Part shown: in pieces, positions 50,291-59,026 of the stretch
Layout: each line of letters opens with the position of its first letter
Position numbering within the stretch: position 1 is the first letter of the stretch
Assembly (NCBI GenBank): GCA_021555105.2
Contig: CP134604.1
Coordinates: forward strand, 1,426,001-1,490,000
Length of the DNA stretch: 64,000 nucleotides
Direction: 5' to 3'
Source of the DNA: Thalassospiraceae bacterium LMO-JJ14
Lineage (GTDB): Bacteria; Pseudomonadota; Alphaproteobacteria; Rhodospirillales; Casp-alpha2
Made by a program: the position numbers and the translations under genes
Notes under the pieces: generated by a model
What the model was told of the DNA's origin: nothing
The model's input: only the letters and a program-made list of their open reading frames with translations
Database searches by the model: none

Positions 50291-51106
50291 ATGCCACCCG
50301 TAAAACAGGACGCCCCGGTCAAGCTATCGGGAAAAAAGTATTACAAGGAGCTTCGCCGTCTTCAGGTTGAACTGATCAAGTTGCAGGAATGGGTCAGGCA
50401 TGAAGGCCTGAAGGTTGCTGTCCTGTTCGAGGGCAGGGACGGCGCCGGCAAGGGCGGCACGATCAAACGCATCACCGAACTGACCAATCCCCGGATTGTC
50501 CGGATCGAGGCGCTGGGCAGGCCGACCGAACGCGAGCGCAGCGAATGGTATTTCCAGCGTTATGTGGCGTGCCTGCCGGCGGCGGGCGAAGTCGTCCTGT
50601 TCGACCGCTCATGGTATAACCGGGCCGGTGTCGAGCGGGTCATGGGGTTCTGTTCCGATGAGGAATATTGGGAATTTCTTCGTGAAACCCCGCAATTCGA
50701 AAGCATGCTGATGCGCTCCGGAATCAAGCTCATCAAGTACTGGTTCTCGGTTTCGGCCGAAGAACAGGAGAGCCGCTTTCAGGCGCGGCGCAAGGATCCG
50801 ACGAAGTTCTGGAAGCTAAGCCCCATGGACCTCAAGGCGCGCACGATGTGGGGCGAATATTCGATCGCAAAGGATATCATGTTCGAACATACGGACGTCG
50901 ATGAAAGTCCCTGGTGGGTGGTGCCGTCCGATCATAAAAAGAGCGCCCGCCTGAACTGTATTTCACATTTACTGTCGCAGTTCGATTACGTCGACGTGAT
51001 TCCGGAACCGCCGCCGCTCGGCAAAAGGCCGAAGCACACCGACCCGCAGCGCCCGCCGATCGAGATGCAACGGATTGTCCCGCTCAGATACGATCGTGAC
51101 GGTTAA
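50291..51106 (+). CDS. ppk2: Polyphosphate kinase 2 (PPK2 family)
   Basis: A 271-residue PPK2 phosphotransferase that uses polyphosphate to phosphorylate nucleotides (typically GDP or ADP). Walker A is FEGRDGAGKGGTIKR (about 46-60), the Walker B region is VVLFDRSWYNRAGVERVMGF (about 103-122), and the lid module is RRKDPTKFWKLSPMD. The acidic and arginine residues of the family are present. AAGGAGA sits 6 bases before ATG 50291. It is divergent from the molybdopterin-fold gene. The stop overlaps by four bases the 3' end of the convergent CheY-like gene. Confidence 0.93.
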   Translation: MPPVKQDAPVKLSGKKYYKELRRLQVELIKLQEWVRHEGLKVAVLFEGRDGAGKGGTIKRITELTNPRIVRIEALGRPTERERSEWYFQRYVACLPAAGEVVLFDRSWYNRAGVERVMGFCSDEEYWEFLRETPQFESMLMRSGIKLIKYWFSVSAEEQESRFQARRKDPTKFWKLSPMDLKARTMWGEYSIAKDIMFEHTDVDESPWWVVPSDHKKSARLNCISHLLSQFDYVDVIPEPPPLGKRPKHTDPQRPPIEMQRIVPLRYDRDG

Positions 51107-51480
51107 ACGGCTTCCTTGATGCTTTGCAGAATGCCGGCGAGCTGTTCCGAATGCAGTGGCTTTGCGAGGGTGTAGTCGGCACCGATGCGCTCCGCCATTT
51201 TCAGATAATTGACCTTGCCATCGAGACCTTCGCTCGAGATTGCGAGAATGCAGACATCGTTACGGGCGCGGCGGATTTTGCGGATCGTTTCGATCCCGTC
51301 CTGGTTGGGCATGAAGATGTCGGTGACGATCAGATCGAAATCCTTCGATTCCATCACCGTCGAAGCAACGGCCCCGTCTTCCGCTTCGGTGACATCGCAC
51401 GCCAGATTTTCGAGCATGGCGCGAACGGCGTTGCGGGCAAAGGCATCGTCGTCGATCAGCAGTACATTCGGCATAAGCAT
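51103..51480 (-). CDS. Single-domain response regulator (CheY-like)
   Basis: A 125-residue REC-only protein. Acidic pocket DDD (about residues 10-12 in LLIDDDAFARNAV), phospho-Asp in LIVTDIFMPNQDG, Ser of the switch in LAISSE (normally T/S), and Lys in LAKPLHSEQL. There is no output domain. The start is one of two ATGs, 51480 or 51474. A perfect TGTGA-N6-TCACA palindrome lies about 140 bases upstream. It may work with the orphan histidine kinase at 48189-49565, but nothing in the sequence proves a pair. Confidence 0.9.
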   Translation of the reverse strand: MLMPNVLLIDDDAFARNAVRAMLENLACDVTEAEDGAVASTVMESKDFDLIVTDIFMPNQDGIETIRKIRRARNDVCILAISSEGLDGKVNYLKMAERIGADYTLAKPLHSEQLAGILQSIKEAV

Positions 51481-51619
51481 TCTTCGTCCCACAATCCCAT
51501 AAAACGCCCGCAGGCAGGGATGCCAACGTGCGTCGCGATCAAATTCGCAACTCACATAAAAAGGTAGGTTCATCGACCAACCTATTTCGCAATGTGTAAG
51601 TTGAAATGGGGGGCAATGC

Positions 51620-51635
51620 TGTGATTGGAATCACA
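51620..51635. promoter_or_regulatory. CRP-like palindrome TGTGA-N6-TCACA
   Basis: TGTGATT-GG-AATCACA is a perfect 16-base palindrome matching the TGTGA-N6-TCACA consensus of CRP-family regulators. It lies 140-155 bases upstream of the leftward CheY-like gene and downstream of the peroxiredoxin gene. The distance from the gene leaves the regulated promoter uncertain. Confidence 0.45.
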
Positions 51636-51660
51636 AGGCGGTAATTCGACAGAAAATTAT

Positions 51661-51701
51661 CCCCGTCAGGCGATGAATCGTCAGATTCTTCGCCATCGGG
51701 G
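51661..51701 (-). terminator. Terminator hairpin downstream of the peroxiredoxin-like gene
   Basis: Two nested stems, CCCCG/CGGGG outside and GGCGAtGAATC/GATTCtTCGCC inside, close a 4-base loop. Read leftward, the outer stem is followed by ATAATTTTCTG. It lies about 45 bases after the peroxiredoxin stop. Long stem plus T-rich tail supports intrinsic termination. Confidence 0.6.
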
Positions 51702-51747
51702 CAATGCAAGGATGTTTTATGATCAGGCCGCCTGGCCGTGCGCCGTA

Positions 51748-52284
51748 TTACACCGCGCCGGTGTATTCGCCACGTGCCGGATAGTTCTTTTCGATGGCGA
51801 AATCGAGGGCCGAGACCAGTTCCGAAAAGTGCGGACGCACGAACGGCATGGTCTGCACGGAACCATAGTATAGCGTGCCGTCCGGCTGCACCATGAACAG
51901 GCCGGGTTCCGAGAATAACGCCGGTTCCTCGATGCCGATCGAGGTCTTGCCGCGGCTGGTGGAAATATATAGCCCCCATTCCCTTGCATTGGCGAGCGTC
52001 AGGCCATAACCGAAACGCAGCGCCTCGGCGCCGACTTTTGTCTGCATGGCACGGGTGCGATCTTCGTCGTCGGAACTGACGGCGATGGTCTTGACGCCAC
52101 GCGCGGCAAAATCGGGGGTGCGCTTTTCAAGCTCGATCAGGTAATTCGCGCAGATCGGGCAGTGCAGGCCGCGATAGAAGCAGACGACCGTGCCTCTTTC
52201 CGAACCGTCGTTCAGGACATCGAACTTGCCGTGGTCGAGGGTCTGCAAGGCCAGGGCAGGGACGGGTTGGCGGGGGATCAGCAT
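51748..52284 (-). CDS. Peroxiredoxin-like (AhpC/TSA family) protein
   Basis: A 178-residue thioredoxin-fold protein. VVCFYRGLHCPICANYLIEL (about residues 32-51) carries the CPxC motif, with the peroxidatic Cys position replaced by a thioredoxin-like CPIC pair. TIAVSSDDEDRT and LFMVQPDGTLYYGSVQT continue the fold. This subgroup is called 'peroxiredoxin-like' and probably reduces peroxides or protein disulfides. ATG 52284 is preceded by AGGAG. An AraC regulator is divergent across about 100 AT-rich bases and is the likely controller. A hairpin terminator follows. Confidence 0.88.
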   Translation of the reverse strand: MLIPRQPVPALALQTLDHGKFDVLNDGSERGTVVCFYRGLHCPICANYLIELEKRTPDFAARGVKTIAVSSDDEDRTRAMQTKVGAEALRFGYGLTLANAREWGLYISTSRGKTSIGIEEPALFSEPGLFMVQPDGTLYYGSVQTMPFVRPHFSELVSALDFAIEKNYPARGEYTGAV

Positions 52285-52385
52285 GTTTAACTCCTGTATG
52301 TAGATCTATGTATGTCTGTTTGTCGAAGACAATATCAGGATATATAATCTGAAAATTATTAAATATCTGACCAGGACAACTGTAT

Positions 52386-53132
52386 ATGCGATTTGACCGC
52401 CTTTCGGCCCTGATTCAGCGATTTACCCTGCATGTCGAGCTGTGTGCCCCCGGCGAGGGGAACATGCGCGTGCTTGGCAGCGAAAGCGACGGCACACCGA
52501 CCCGTGTCGTGTTCTCGCCGACGGGCCGCGCTGTTGCCCAGCCGGTCGGCGAAAAGGTCCTTCTGGAAGCCGTTGTGGACTGGGGCGGGGCCGACAATCC
52601 GTTGCTCGCGGCCTTGCCGTCGACGTTGGCATTGCCCGTCGAAGATGCGGACACGGTGCCGTTGCTGCAGGTGTTTCTGGCCGAGGCCGCCGCCGCCAGG
52701 TGCGGTTCCGGTTCGGCATTGAGCCGCCTCGCCGAGGTCCTGGTGATCCGCATTCTGCGCGCCCAGATCGAACGCGGCACGACGGAGCCGGGCCTGATCG
52801 CCGGTCTCGCCAACCCGAAGATCAGCCGCGCCATTGTTGCCATGCATGACAACCCGGGCAATGCCTGGCGCAATGACGACCTGGCAGCCATCGCCGGCAT
52901 GTCACTGAGCCGGTTCTGCGATGTCTTTCGTGAACTGGTCGACCGCACACCGCAATCCTACCTGCGGCACTGGCGCATGACGCTGGCGCGTCAGGATCTG
53001 GACCGGGGTGTGCAGGTGCAGGCGGTGGCAAGACGCTACGGTTATACCAGTCCCGAGGCGCTGACCCGGGCTTTTCAACGCCAGTACGGGATCAGCCCGT
53101 CCGACCTAAAGCGCGCCGCCCGCGTTCACTGA
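52386..53132 (+). CDS. AraC-family regulator with cupin-type (Cupin_6) sensor domain
   Basis: A 248-residue regulator. The N-terminal about 120 residues start DRLSALIQRFTLHVEL and contain short beta strands, as in the AraC-binding Cupin_6 domain, though shortened. The C-terminal domain has two helix-turn-helix units: NDDLAAIAGMSLSRFCDVFRE with PQSYLRHWRMTLARQDL, then VARRYGYTSPEALTRAFQRQ and the conserved GISPSDLKR end. AGGA lies 9 bases before ATG 52386. Divergent from the peroxiredoxin-like gene, a common arrangement for redox-linked AraC regulators. Its 3' end overlaps the convergent EamA gene by 7 bases. Confidence 0.9.
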   Translation: MRFDRLSALIQRFTLHVELCAPGEGNMRVLGSESDGTPTRVVFSPTGRAVAQPVGEKVLLEAVVDWGGADNPLLAALPSTLALPVEDADTVPLLQVFLAEAAAARCGSGSALSRLAEVLVIRILRAQIERGTTEPGLIAGLANPKISRAIVAMHDNPGNAWRNDDLAAIAGMSLSRFCDVFRELVDRTPQSYLRHWRMTLARQDLDRGVQVQAVARRYGYTSPEALTRAFQRQYGISPSDLKRAARVH

Positions 53133-53980
53133 GCGGCACGGCGCTCCGCGGCGATATTAATGAAAATAGCCATGAAAATGACCGCGGCCCCGGCGAGCAC
53201 CCAGGGATCCAGCGCTTCGCCGTAGAACACCAGCCCCAGCATCGCCACCAGCGGCAAACGCAGAAAATCCATCGGCACGACGACCATGGCATCGGCATGG
53301 GCAAAGGCGCGCGCCATGCAGTAGTGCGCACTGAGCGCCGTTGCACCGACGATAAGCAGCCAGGGCAGCATGCTCATGCTGGGGGTGGTCCAATCGAGGA
53401 ACGACGGCACCGCGCCCATCGGCAACTGCATGACGGTCATATAGAAGATCACCGCCAGCGGCGTGTCGGTACGGGTGATCTTCTTGGTCAGAGTATGCGA
53501 CAGGGCATAGCCGATGGCCGCCATCAGGGCGCTGGCGGCACCGATTTCGAGCGGCACCATGCCGGGGCGGAGGATGATCAGGATGCCGGCGAAGCCGATC
53601 GCGATGACCACGAGACGCACCGGCGTCAGCCGTTCCGACAGCAGGAACGGCGCCAGTACGGCGGTCCAGATCGGAATCGTGAATTCAATGGCGAAGACCT
53701 GCGCCAGCGGAATGACGGAAATCGCAAAGAACCATCCGAACTGCCCGACATAGTGCGCTGTGTTGCGGATCAGATGCAGCCGCCAATCCCGGGTTTTGGC
53801 CTGATGCCATCCGAAGCGCCAGAGCAGCAGAGAGATGATCGCAAGCCCGATGAGGCTGCGAAAGAACAGGATCTGGAAGGTGTTCAGTTCCGCCGACAGT
53901 TCGCGCCCGGCGATCGCCATCGACAGGAACGAGAAAAGCGCCCCCACCATCCAAAGTGCTGCAATGACGATACCGCTCAT
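53126..53980 (-). CDS. DMT-superfamily transporter (EamA)
   Basis: A 284-residue inner-membrane protein with ten hydrophobic segments in two EamA repeats. The first repeat holds FFRSLIGLAIISLLLWR; the second holds LSAHYCMARAFAHADAMVVVPM with FLRLPLVAMLGLVFYGE, the hallmark of the second repeat. The start at ATG 53980 has GGGGGA 4 bases upstream and a good first segment (SGIVIAALWMVGALFSFLSM); the GTG at 54010 is less likely. Substrate class (metabolite or amino acid export) cannot be inferred. It lies 70 bases downstream of the TRAP large permease in the same orientation and may or may not belong to that operon. Confidence 0.9.
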   Translation of the reverse strand: MSGIVIAALWMVGALFSFLSMAIAGRELSAELNTFQILFFRSLIGLAIISLLLWRFGWHQAKTRDWRLHLIRNTAHYVGQFGWFFAISVIPLAQVFAIEFTIPIWTAVLAPFLLSERLTPVRLVVIAIGFAGILIILRPGMVPLEIGAASALMAAIGYALSHTLTKKITRTDTPLAVIFYMTVMQLPMGAVPSFLDWTTPSMSMLPWLLIVGATALSAHYCMARAFAHADAMVVVPMDFLRLPLVAMLGLVFYGEALDPWVLAGAAVIFMAIFINIAAERRAAQ

Positions 53981-54048
53981 GTGGTCCCCCACGGCAAGGC
54001 GGCAACGCACCCCGCCGGCCGCTTATTCTCGGCAGGGAGCGTTGCGGA

Positions 54049-56712
54049 TCAGAAACTCAGGGAAATATCCCGGTGGACGGACAGGCAGGACGCAATATCC
54101 TTGGCCTGCTCAGGGCTCAGGCGGTCTTGCAGACGCACGCCGATGGTATTGGCAATGGCGGCATCGTATTTCTGCAGGTCGTCGAGCATGTCTGACTTGG
54201 CCTGCTGACGCCAGGCGACTTCATTGTCGAAAGCGGGCAGGGCCTTCTCAAGTTCCTTGAGGGCAGCCTGCGGATCCGGGGTGTCGCCGCGCAGCTTGCG
54301 CCGGGCTTTGGAAACAGGGGATTTCACCTTGCTGGCACCCGGCACATTGCCGATTTTCTTTTCCACGATCTCGATCATGTCCATGGCTTTCTCAGGCGGA
54401 TTGCCGGTGATGACGCCGCTAAGCGCAGCGATTTCGTCCCTGAGCGGAATCAGTTGGTCGACGCTCACGATGATCTCGCGGATTTTCGGTAACTGCTCGT
54501 AGGCAGTGTCGACATTGCGCTGATACATACGCTCGGCGGTTTTGGCCGCTTTCTCAAGGTCCTGGTATTTTTTGCGAGCATCTTTCCAACCCACAGGGGT
54601 CTGACCCTCAAGCTCTTCCTTTTCGCGAACGAGAATTTCCATCTCGGCTTTCAGGTCTTCGGTATCCTGCGGATCGGCATTTTCAACGAATCGTAGCTCG
54701 TCGATTTCATCCTGTACTTTTTTGATGTCGCGCACGTGCGCCTCAAGCTCGACGCGGATCGCGCGGGCCTCGGCATGTTGCGGCAGGTACTGCGGTACGA
54801 AATCAAGGCGTGCCTGTTCTGCGGCGCGAACCTTGGCAATGTGGTCGAATGTCGCCGCCGCCGCATCGATGGAACTGACCAGCGAGGTCTTCAGATTGTC
54901 GGGCAGGGCCGACATGTTCATGTTGCGGGCCTCGTTGATGGACGCCATCAGCTCGTCCTTGCGCGCGTCATAGACCGGGAACAGGTAATCCTGCAGACAT
55001 GCCTGAAGACGCGGGTTGGCCGGTGGCGGTGCGGTTTCCGATGTCAGGTAGATACGCGACGGCAGATAGTTCACCAGCGGCGGATAGAAGCCGACGATGG
55101 CGAGGCCCATAAGCTGCAGCAGAATGAACGGTATCACGCCCTTGTACATGGAAATGGTGCGCACCTGAACCGGTGCGACGCCACGCAGATAGAAAAGCGC
55201 AAACCCGAACGGCGGTGTCAGGAACGAGGTCTGCATGTTGACGCCGATCATGACCCCGAGCCACACCGCGGTTACGTTGGCGGTCGGGTCGGCAAGCAGA
55301 AGCGGCGCGATGATCGGCACCACGACGACAGCGATTTCAATGAAGTCGAGGAAGAAACCGAGCACGAAAATCACCGTCATGACGACAACGAACTTGGTAA
55401 CGAAGCCGCCCGGCAGGCCGGACAGGAAATCCTTGACGATTTCCTCGCCGCCGAAGGCGCGGAACGATGCCGTCAGCATCGCGGCGCCCAGCAGAATGAT
55501 GAACACCAGGGACGTCGTTTTCGCGGTTTCGATCATCACACCGGTCAGGGTGCTGTCGATCTTGTTAACACGGACGGCGCTCCAGACGATCGAGCCGGTC
55601 ATGCCGAGCGCGCCGATACTGGCGATCCAGATGGCCAGAACGTCTTCGCTGGTCTGGATGTTCTTGACGTTGATGTCATAAGAGTTGACGGCAAATATCA
55701 GGACGCAGAACGAAACGATGGCCAGCATCGCCGGCAGGTACTGGTCCTTGCGGCCTTCGCACAACCGGTATCCGGCCATGATCAACGCACCGGCGGCACC
55801 GATGGCGCCGGCCTGGTTGACGGTGGCGATCCCCATGATGATCGAACCCAGCACGGCGAAAATCAGCGCCAGCGGCGGCACCAGAACCAGCGCCACTTTG
55901 ACCCAGAACTGGCGGTTGTATTCGCCCAGGTGCGGCGCCGGCGGCGCCATTTTCGGCCGGAAGAAGGCAATCACGAGGATGTAGACAATATAAAGTCCGA
56001 CAAGGACGAGCCCCGGCAGAAACGCGCCCAGGAACATGTCGCCGGCGCTGGTCGAGGTAATGCCGAATTCGGACGGCAGGGTGAACTGCCCGGTGCCGGC
56101 CTTGTAGTCGGCGGTACGTATCGCCAGTGCCTGATCGGTGGCGTTCGACAACTGGTCGGCAAGAATGATGAGCACGATCGACGGCGGAATGATCTGACCC
56201 AGGGTCCCCGACGCGGCAATGGTACCGGTTGCCAGTGCGTGGCTGTAATTGGCGCGCAGCATGACCGGCAGCGAGATCAGGCCCATGGCGACGACGGTCG
56301 CGCCGACAATACCGGTGGTTGCCGCCAGCAGGGCGCCGACGATGACCACCGAAATGCCGATGCCGCCCGGGATCGGGCCGAACAACTGGCCCATGGTGAC
56401 GAGCAGGTCTTCGGCGATCTTCGAGCGTTCGAGCATGATGCCCATGAAGATGAACAGCGGAATGGCGATCAGCGTGTCGCGTTCAGGTTCCCAGTAAATG
56501 CCCCTGAAGTTGGTGACGCCGGCGGTCAGCCATTGGCCCGGGTCGCCGTGCGCGAAATACGCGGCGACGTTGCCTTCAAAAAGATAGCCTGAGGCCGCCG
56601 CGAGCGAGATGGTGACGATCGCCGATCCGGGCAGCGCGAACGCCACGGGGAAGCCCGAACCGAGCGCCGAGATCATGATGATGATCAGAATTAAGAGAAA
56701 GAGCAGTTCCAT
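54049..56712 (-). CDS. TRAP transporter large permease (DctM) with long C-terminal coiled-coil tail
   Basis: An 887-residue protein. Residues 1 to about 575 are the DctM-type permease of 12 or so membrane segments (FMGIMLERSKIAEDLL, GIVGATVVAMGLISLPVMLR, GTLGQIIPPSIVLIILADQL, PIIAPLLLADPTAN, SFLTPPFGFALFYLRGVAP). DctM proteins are usually about 430 residues. Here there is an enlarged middle with extra segments, and after YPPLVNYLPSRIYL an additional ~310-residue hydrophilic, highly charged helical domain (VRDIKKVQDEIDELRF, LKAEMEILVREKEELEG, YQDLEKAAKTAERMYQR). This tail should be cytoplasmic or periplasmic coiled coil; its role is unknown. It is the third gene of the binding protein, small permease, large permease operon. 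Confidence 0.9.
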   Translation of the reverse strand: MELLFLLILIIIMISALGSGFPVAFALPGSAIVTISLAAASGYLFEGNVAAYFAHGDPGQWLTAGVTNFRGIYWEPERDTLIAIPLFIFMGIMLERSKIAEDLLVTMGQLFGPIPGGIGISVVIVGALLAATTGIVGATVVAMGLISLPVMLRANYSHALATGTIAASGTLGQIIPPSIVLIILADQLSNATDQALAIRTADYKAGTGQFTLPSEFGITSTSAGDMFLGAFLPGLVLVGLYIVYILVIAFFRPKMAPPAPHLGEYNRQFWVKVALVLVPPLALIFAVLGSIIMGIATVNQAGAIGAAGALIMAGYRLCEGRKDQYLPAMLAIVSFCVLIFAVNSYDINVKNIQTSEDVLAIWIASIGALGMTGSIVWSAVRVNKIDSTLTGVMIETAKTTSLVFIILLGAAMLTASFRAFGGEEIVKDFLSGLPGGFVTKFVVVMTVIFVLGFFLDFIEIAVVVVPIIAPLLLADPTANVTAVWLGVMIGVNMQTSFLTPPFGFALFYLRGVAPVQVRTISMYKGVIPFILLQLMGLAIVGFYPPLVNYLPSRIYLTSETAPPPANPRLQACLQDYLFPVYDARKDELMASINEARNMNMSALPDNLKTSLVSSIDAAAATFDHIAKVRAAEQARLDFVPQYLPQHAEARAIRVELEAHVRDIKKVQDEIDELRFVENADPQDTEDLKAEMEILVREKEELEGQTPVGWKDARKKYQDLEKAAKTAERMYQRNVDTAYEQLPKIREIIVSVDQLIPLRDEIAALSGVITGNPPEKAMDMIEIVEKKIGNVPGASKVKSPVSKARRKLRGDTPDPQAALKELEKALPAFDNEVAWRQQAKSDMLDDLQKYDAAIANTIGVRLQDRLSPEQAKDIASCLSVHRDISLSF

Positions 56713-56733
56713 GCCGGGTAATCCGCCTTGTTT

Positions 56734-57795
56734 CTATATCGCTGCGTGCTCTTCCAGGTCCTGTTCGTGACCCGGTTCGTGCAGCAGTGTGGCAACGTTG
56801 CTGAGCAGATAACTCATGAACTGCACCAGCATGGAGAGTGCAAAGATCAGCAGGAAGCCGGCCAACAGGTACTTGATGTAAAGCCCGTAGCCGCTTTGCG
56901 TGACCTCGAATGAAAGAAGCGGGCCATTGATGGTGTTGGCCTTGCCCCACATGCCCATGGTCAGGATCACCCAGCACAGAGGCATGCCGAGGAATATACA
57001 GCCGATTGTGTTGGCAAGCGCTTTACCCTGACGTGAAAACCCGGTGTAGAGGATATCGACCCGGACGTGGCCTTCCTTGATCAGCGTGTACGGGCTGGCG
57101 AACAGGAACAGCGCGCCATACCAGAACCGGACAAGGTCGGCCATGAAGGCCTGCTCATAGGAAAACACGAATCTGGCGATAACGATCAGCAGCTCTGCGG
57201 CGACGATCAGCACAGCCAGCCAGTGAAAGCCCAGGTTGCGGTTGAATTTTGCGATAATCAGCGACAAGACCATGATCGGGTAGTGAACCATCTGGCCGCG
57301 ATAGCTCGACCTGCCGAGATCCTCGGCCAGCTGTTCACCGAGCACGTTGCCGATAAAGCCCTCGACCCTGAGAAATGAAATGAACCCGTCGACGATGCCG
57401 ATCAGCAGCACCGACCAGAAAGCGGCACGTATGATGTATCCGGCGATTCCGCCGAGCATCTCGGAATCCGCGTGTAGCGTCCGGGTAGAGCTTTTCAGCA
57501 CGAAGAACGCAATCAGCAACAGCGATCCCGCATAGCTCATGAGCTGCAGCCATGCGCGCGGGTCGATGCCGTCGGCGGGGGCTGTGTTGCCGAACAGGCC
57601 CATGCTGCCATAAATGACGAGCGTGCTGGGCCAGTCGAACCAGAAATTCAGAATATTGTTGGCGATAAAGATTAAAGCCCATATCGCAATCACCAGTGCG
57701 AAGATGCGCGTGGCGGTGACGATCAATCCGTGCGATTCGGCGTTAACCTGTATCTCAGCGCTATTGCTTCCGCTTACCTGCGTCCCGTGTGACAT
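56734..57795 (-). CDS. TRAP transporter small permease (DctQ-like)
   Basis: A 353-residue membrane protein, about twice the usual DctQ size (150-200). The C-terminal half contains the four-segment DctQ module (VRFWYGALFLFASPYTLIKEGHVRVD, then SRQGKALANTIGCIFLGMPL). The N-terminal half adds extra hydrophobic segments, beginning LIVTATRIFALVIAIWALIF. Such large Q subunits accompany enlarged M subunits in 2-oxoacid and related TRAP systems. ATG 57795 has GGGGGACAG before it. A 28-base perfect palindrome lies between this gene and the upstream binding-protein gene. Confidence 0.88.
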   Translation of the reverse strand: MSHGTQVSGSNSAEIQVNAESHGLIVTATRIFALVIAIWALIFIANNILNFWFDWPSTLVIYGSMGLFGNTAPADGIDPRAWLQLMSYAGSLLLIAFFVLKSSTRTLHADSEMLGGIAGYIIRAAFWSVLLIGIVDGFISFLRVEGFIGNVLGEQLAEDLGRSSYRGQMVHYPIMVLSLIIAKFNRNLGFHWLAVLIVAAELLIVIARFVFSYEQAFMADLVRFWYGALFLFASPYTLIKEGHVRVDILYTGFSRQGKALANTIGCIFLGMPLCWVILTMGMWGKANTINGPLLSFEVTQSGYGLYIKYLLAGFLLIFALSMLVQFMSYLLSNVATLLHEPGHEQDLEEHAAI

Positions 57796-57876
57796 CTGTC
57801 CCCCAGAAGCCAGTCGTTACTGCCCCGCGATACTTTTTTCTGTATCTTGAAGGGCAAACATCCTCCCAACGAACCA

Positions 57877-57904
57877 GATGTGCGGGGCAATTGCCCCGCA
57901 CATC
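57877..57904. repeat. 28-base perfect palindrome between TRAP binding-protein and small-permease genes
   Basis: GATGTGCGGGGCAA followed directly by TTGCCCCGCACATC forms 14-base arms with no spacer. It sits 24 bases after the binding-protein stop. Such hairpins often protect the abundant binding-protein transcript and reduce readthrough into permease genes. No T-run follows, so it is not a simple terminator. Confidence 0.7.
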
Positions 57905-57928
57905 ACAGTGTCGTTTAACGCAACGAAA

Positions 57929-59026
57929 TCAGGCGCCGAGCACCCGGTTCCGCTGTGCCAGATAGGCTTGGTCGGAAATCTTCGTCCAACCGGACAGATC
58001 CTTCCGCGCAGCAACAAAGCTGGCGTCGACGCGTTTCGCGAGGTCGGAGTGCGCACGCACACCGGCGAATACGTCCTCGGCGGCTTCGCCGAAGCTGTCG
58101 TAGATTTCGTCGGAGAACTGACGCAACTGCACGCCCTGTTCCTTGACGAGCTTGGTCAGCGCCGCACCGGACTTCATGTTGAACTCGGCCATCATCATGT
58201 CGTTTTCGAGACCGGCAGCGGACTCGATAATGACCTGATCGTTCTTGGACAGGCCGTCCCAGAACTTCTTGTTCATGCCGAGAGCAAGCATCGAACCCGG
58301 CTCGTGCATGCCCGGATAGTAGTAGTACTTGGCGGCTTCATAGAACTTCATGAAGCTGTCGTTCCACGGGCCAACCCATTCGGTCGCATCGATGGCGCCG
58401 GAAACGAGGTTTTCGTAAATCTGACCGCCCGGGATCGAAACCGGCGAGGCGCCGAGTTTGGCCATGACGTCGCCGCCGAGGCCCGGAATACGCATTTTCA
58501 GACCTTTGAGGTCGTCAGCGGTGTTGATTTCCTTGCGGAACCAACCACCCATCTGGCAACCGGTCGATCCTGACATGACGCACTTGAGACCGAATTCGCC
58601 TGCCAGTTCGTCCCACAGTGCCTGACCGCCACCAAAGCGGATCCATGCGTTCATTTCGGTATAGGTGAAGCCGAACGGAACGGCCGTGAAGTATGCCCAG
58701 GCCGGGTGCTTGCCTTTCCAGTAGTAATCGGCGGCGTGATAAGCCTGGGCATTGCCCGATGCGACTTCATCGAAGGAGTCGAAGGCACCGACACGTTCGC
58801 CGGCGGCGAAGTATTCAACGCTGATACGGCCGTCGGTGGCGTCGTTGATGCGCTGTGCAACACGCTGTGCGCCGGTCCCCAGACCCGGGAAGTCACGTGG
58901 CCACGTCGAGACGACGACCATCTTCTTGAGGCCCTGAGAAATGGCCGGTGTCGAGAAAGTCGAAGCGACGGCTGCTGCACCGGCACCCGCGACGGCGGAT
59001 TTTTTCAGAAAATCACGTCTTTTCAT
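57929..59026 (-). CDS. TRAP transporter substrate-binding protein (DctP/TakP type)
   Basis: A 365-residue periplasmic protein. The N-terminus MKRRDFLKKSAVAGAGAAAV is a twin-arginine (Tat) signal, cleaved near AIS-QG. The mature protein has STWPRDFPGLGTGAQRVAQR and the central binding region WGPW-like EWVGPWNDSFMKFYEAAKYY (about residues 210-230), where TakP-type proteins contact 2-oxoacids; TWPRDFPGLGTGA is also a hallmark. So 2-oxoacids or related carboxylates are likely ligands, but this is family inference. ATG 59026 has GGGAG at 7-base spacing. First gene of the operon; an AT-rich divergent promoter region (59027-59339) lies upstream. Confidence 0.9.
   Translation of the reverse strand: MKRRDFLKKSAVAGAGAAAVASTFSTPAISQGLKKMVVVSTWPRDFPGLGTGAQRVAQRINDATDGRISVEYFAAGERVGAFDSFDEVASGNAQAYHAADYYWKGKHPAWAYFTAVPFGFTYTEMNAWIRFGGGQALWDELAGEFGLKCVMSGSTGCQMGGWFRKEINTADDLKGLKMRIPGLGGDVMAKLGASPVSIPGGQIYENLVSGAIDATEWVGPWNDSFMKFYEAAKYYYYPGMHEPGSMLALGMNKKFWDGLSKNDQVIIESAAGLENDMMMAEFNMKSGAALTKLVKEQGVQLRQFSDEIYDSFGEAAEDVFAGVRAHSDLAKRVDASFVAARKDLSGWTKISDQAYLAQRNRVLGA

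Noticed and set aside
54736-56592. 618-residue plus-strand ORF opposite the TRAP large permease
   Set aside because: Composition (very rich in R, H, D, G, Q) is typical of an antisense shadow; the minus-strand frame has clear DctM motifs.
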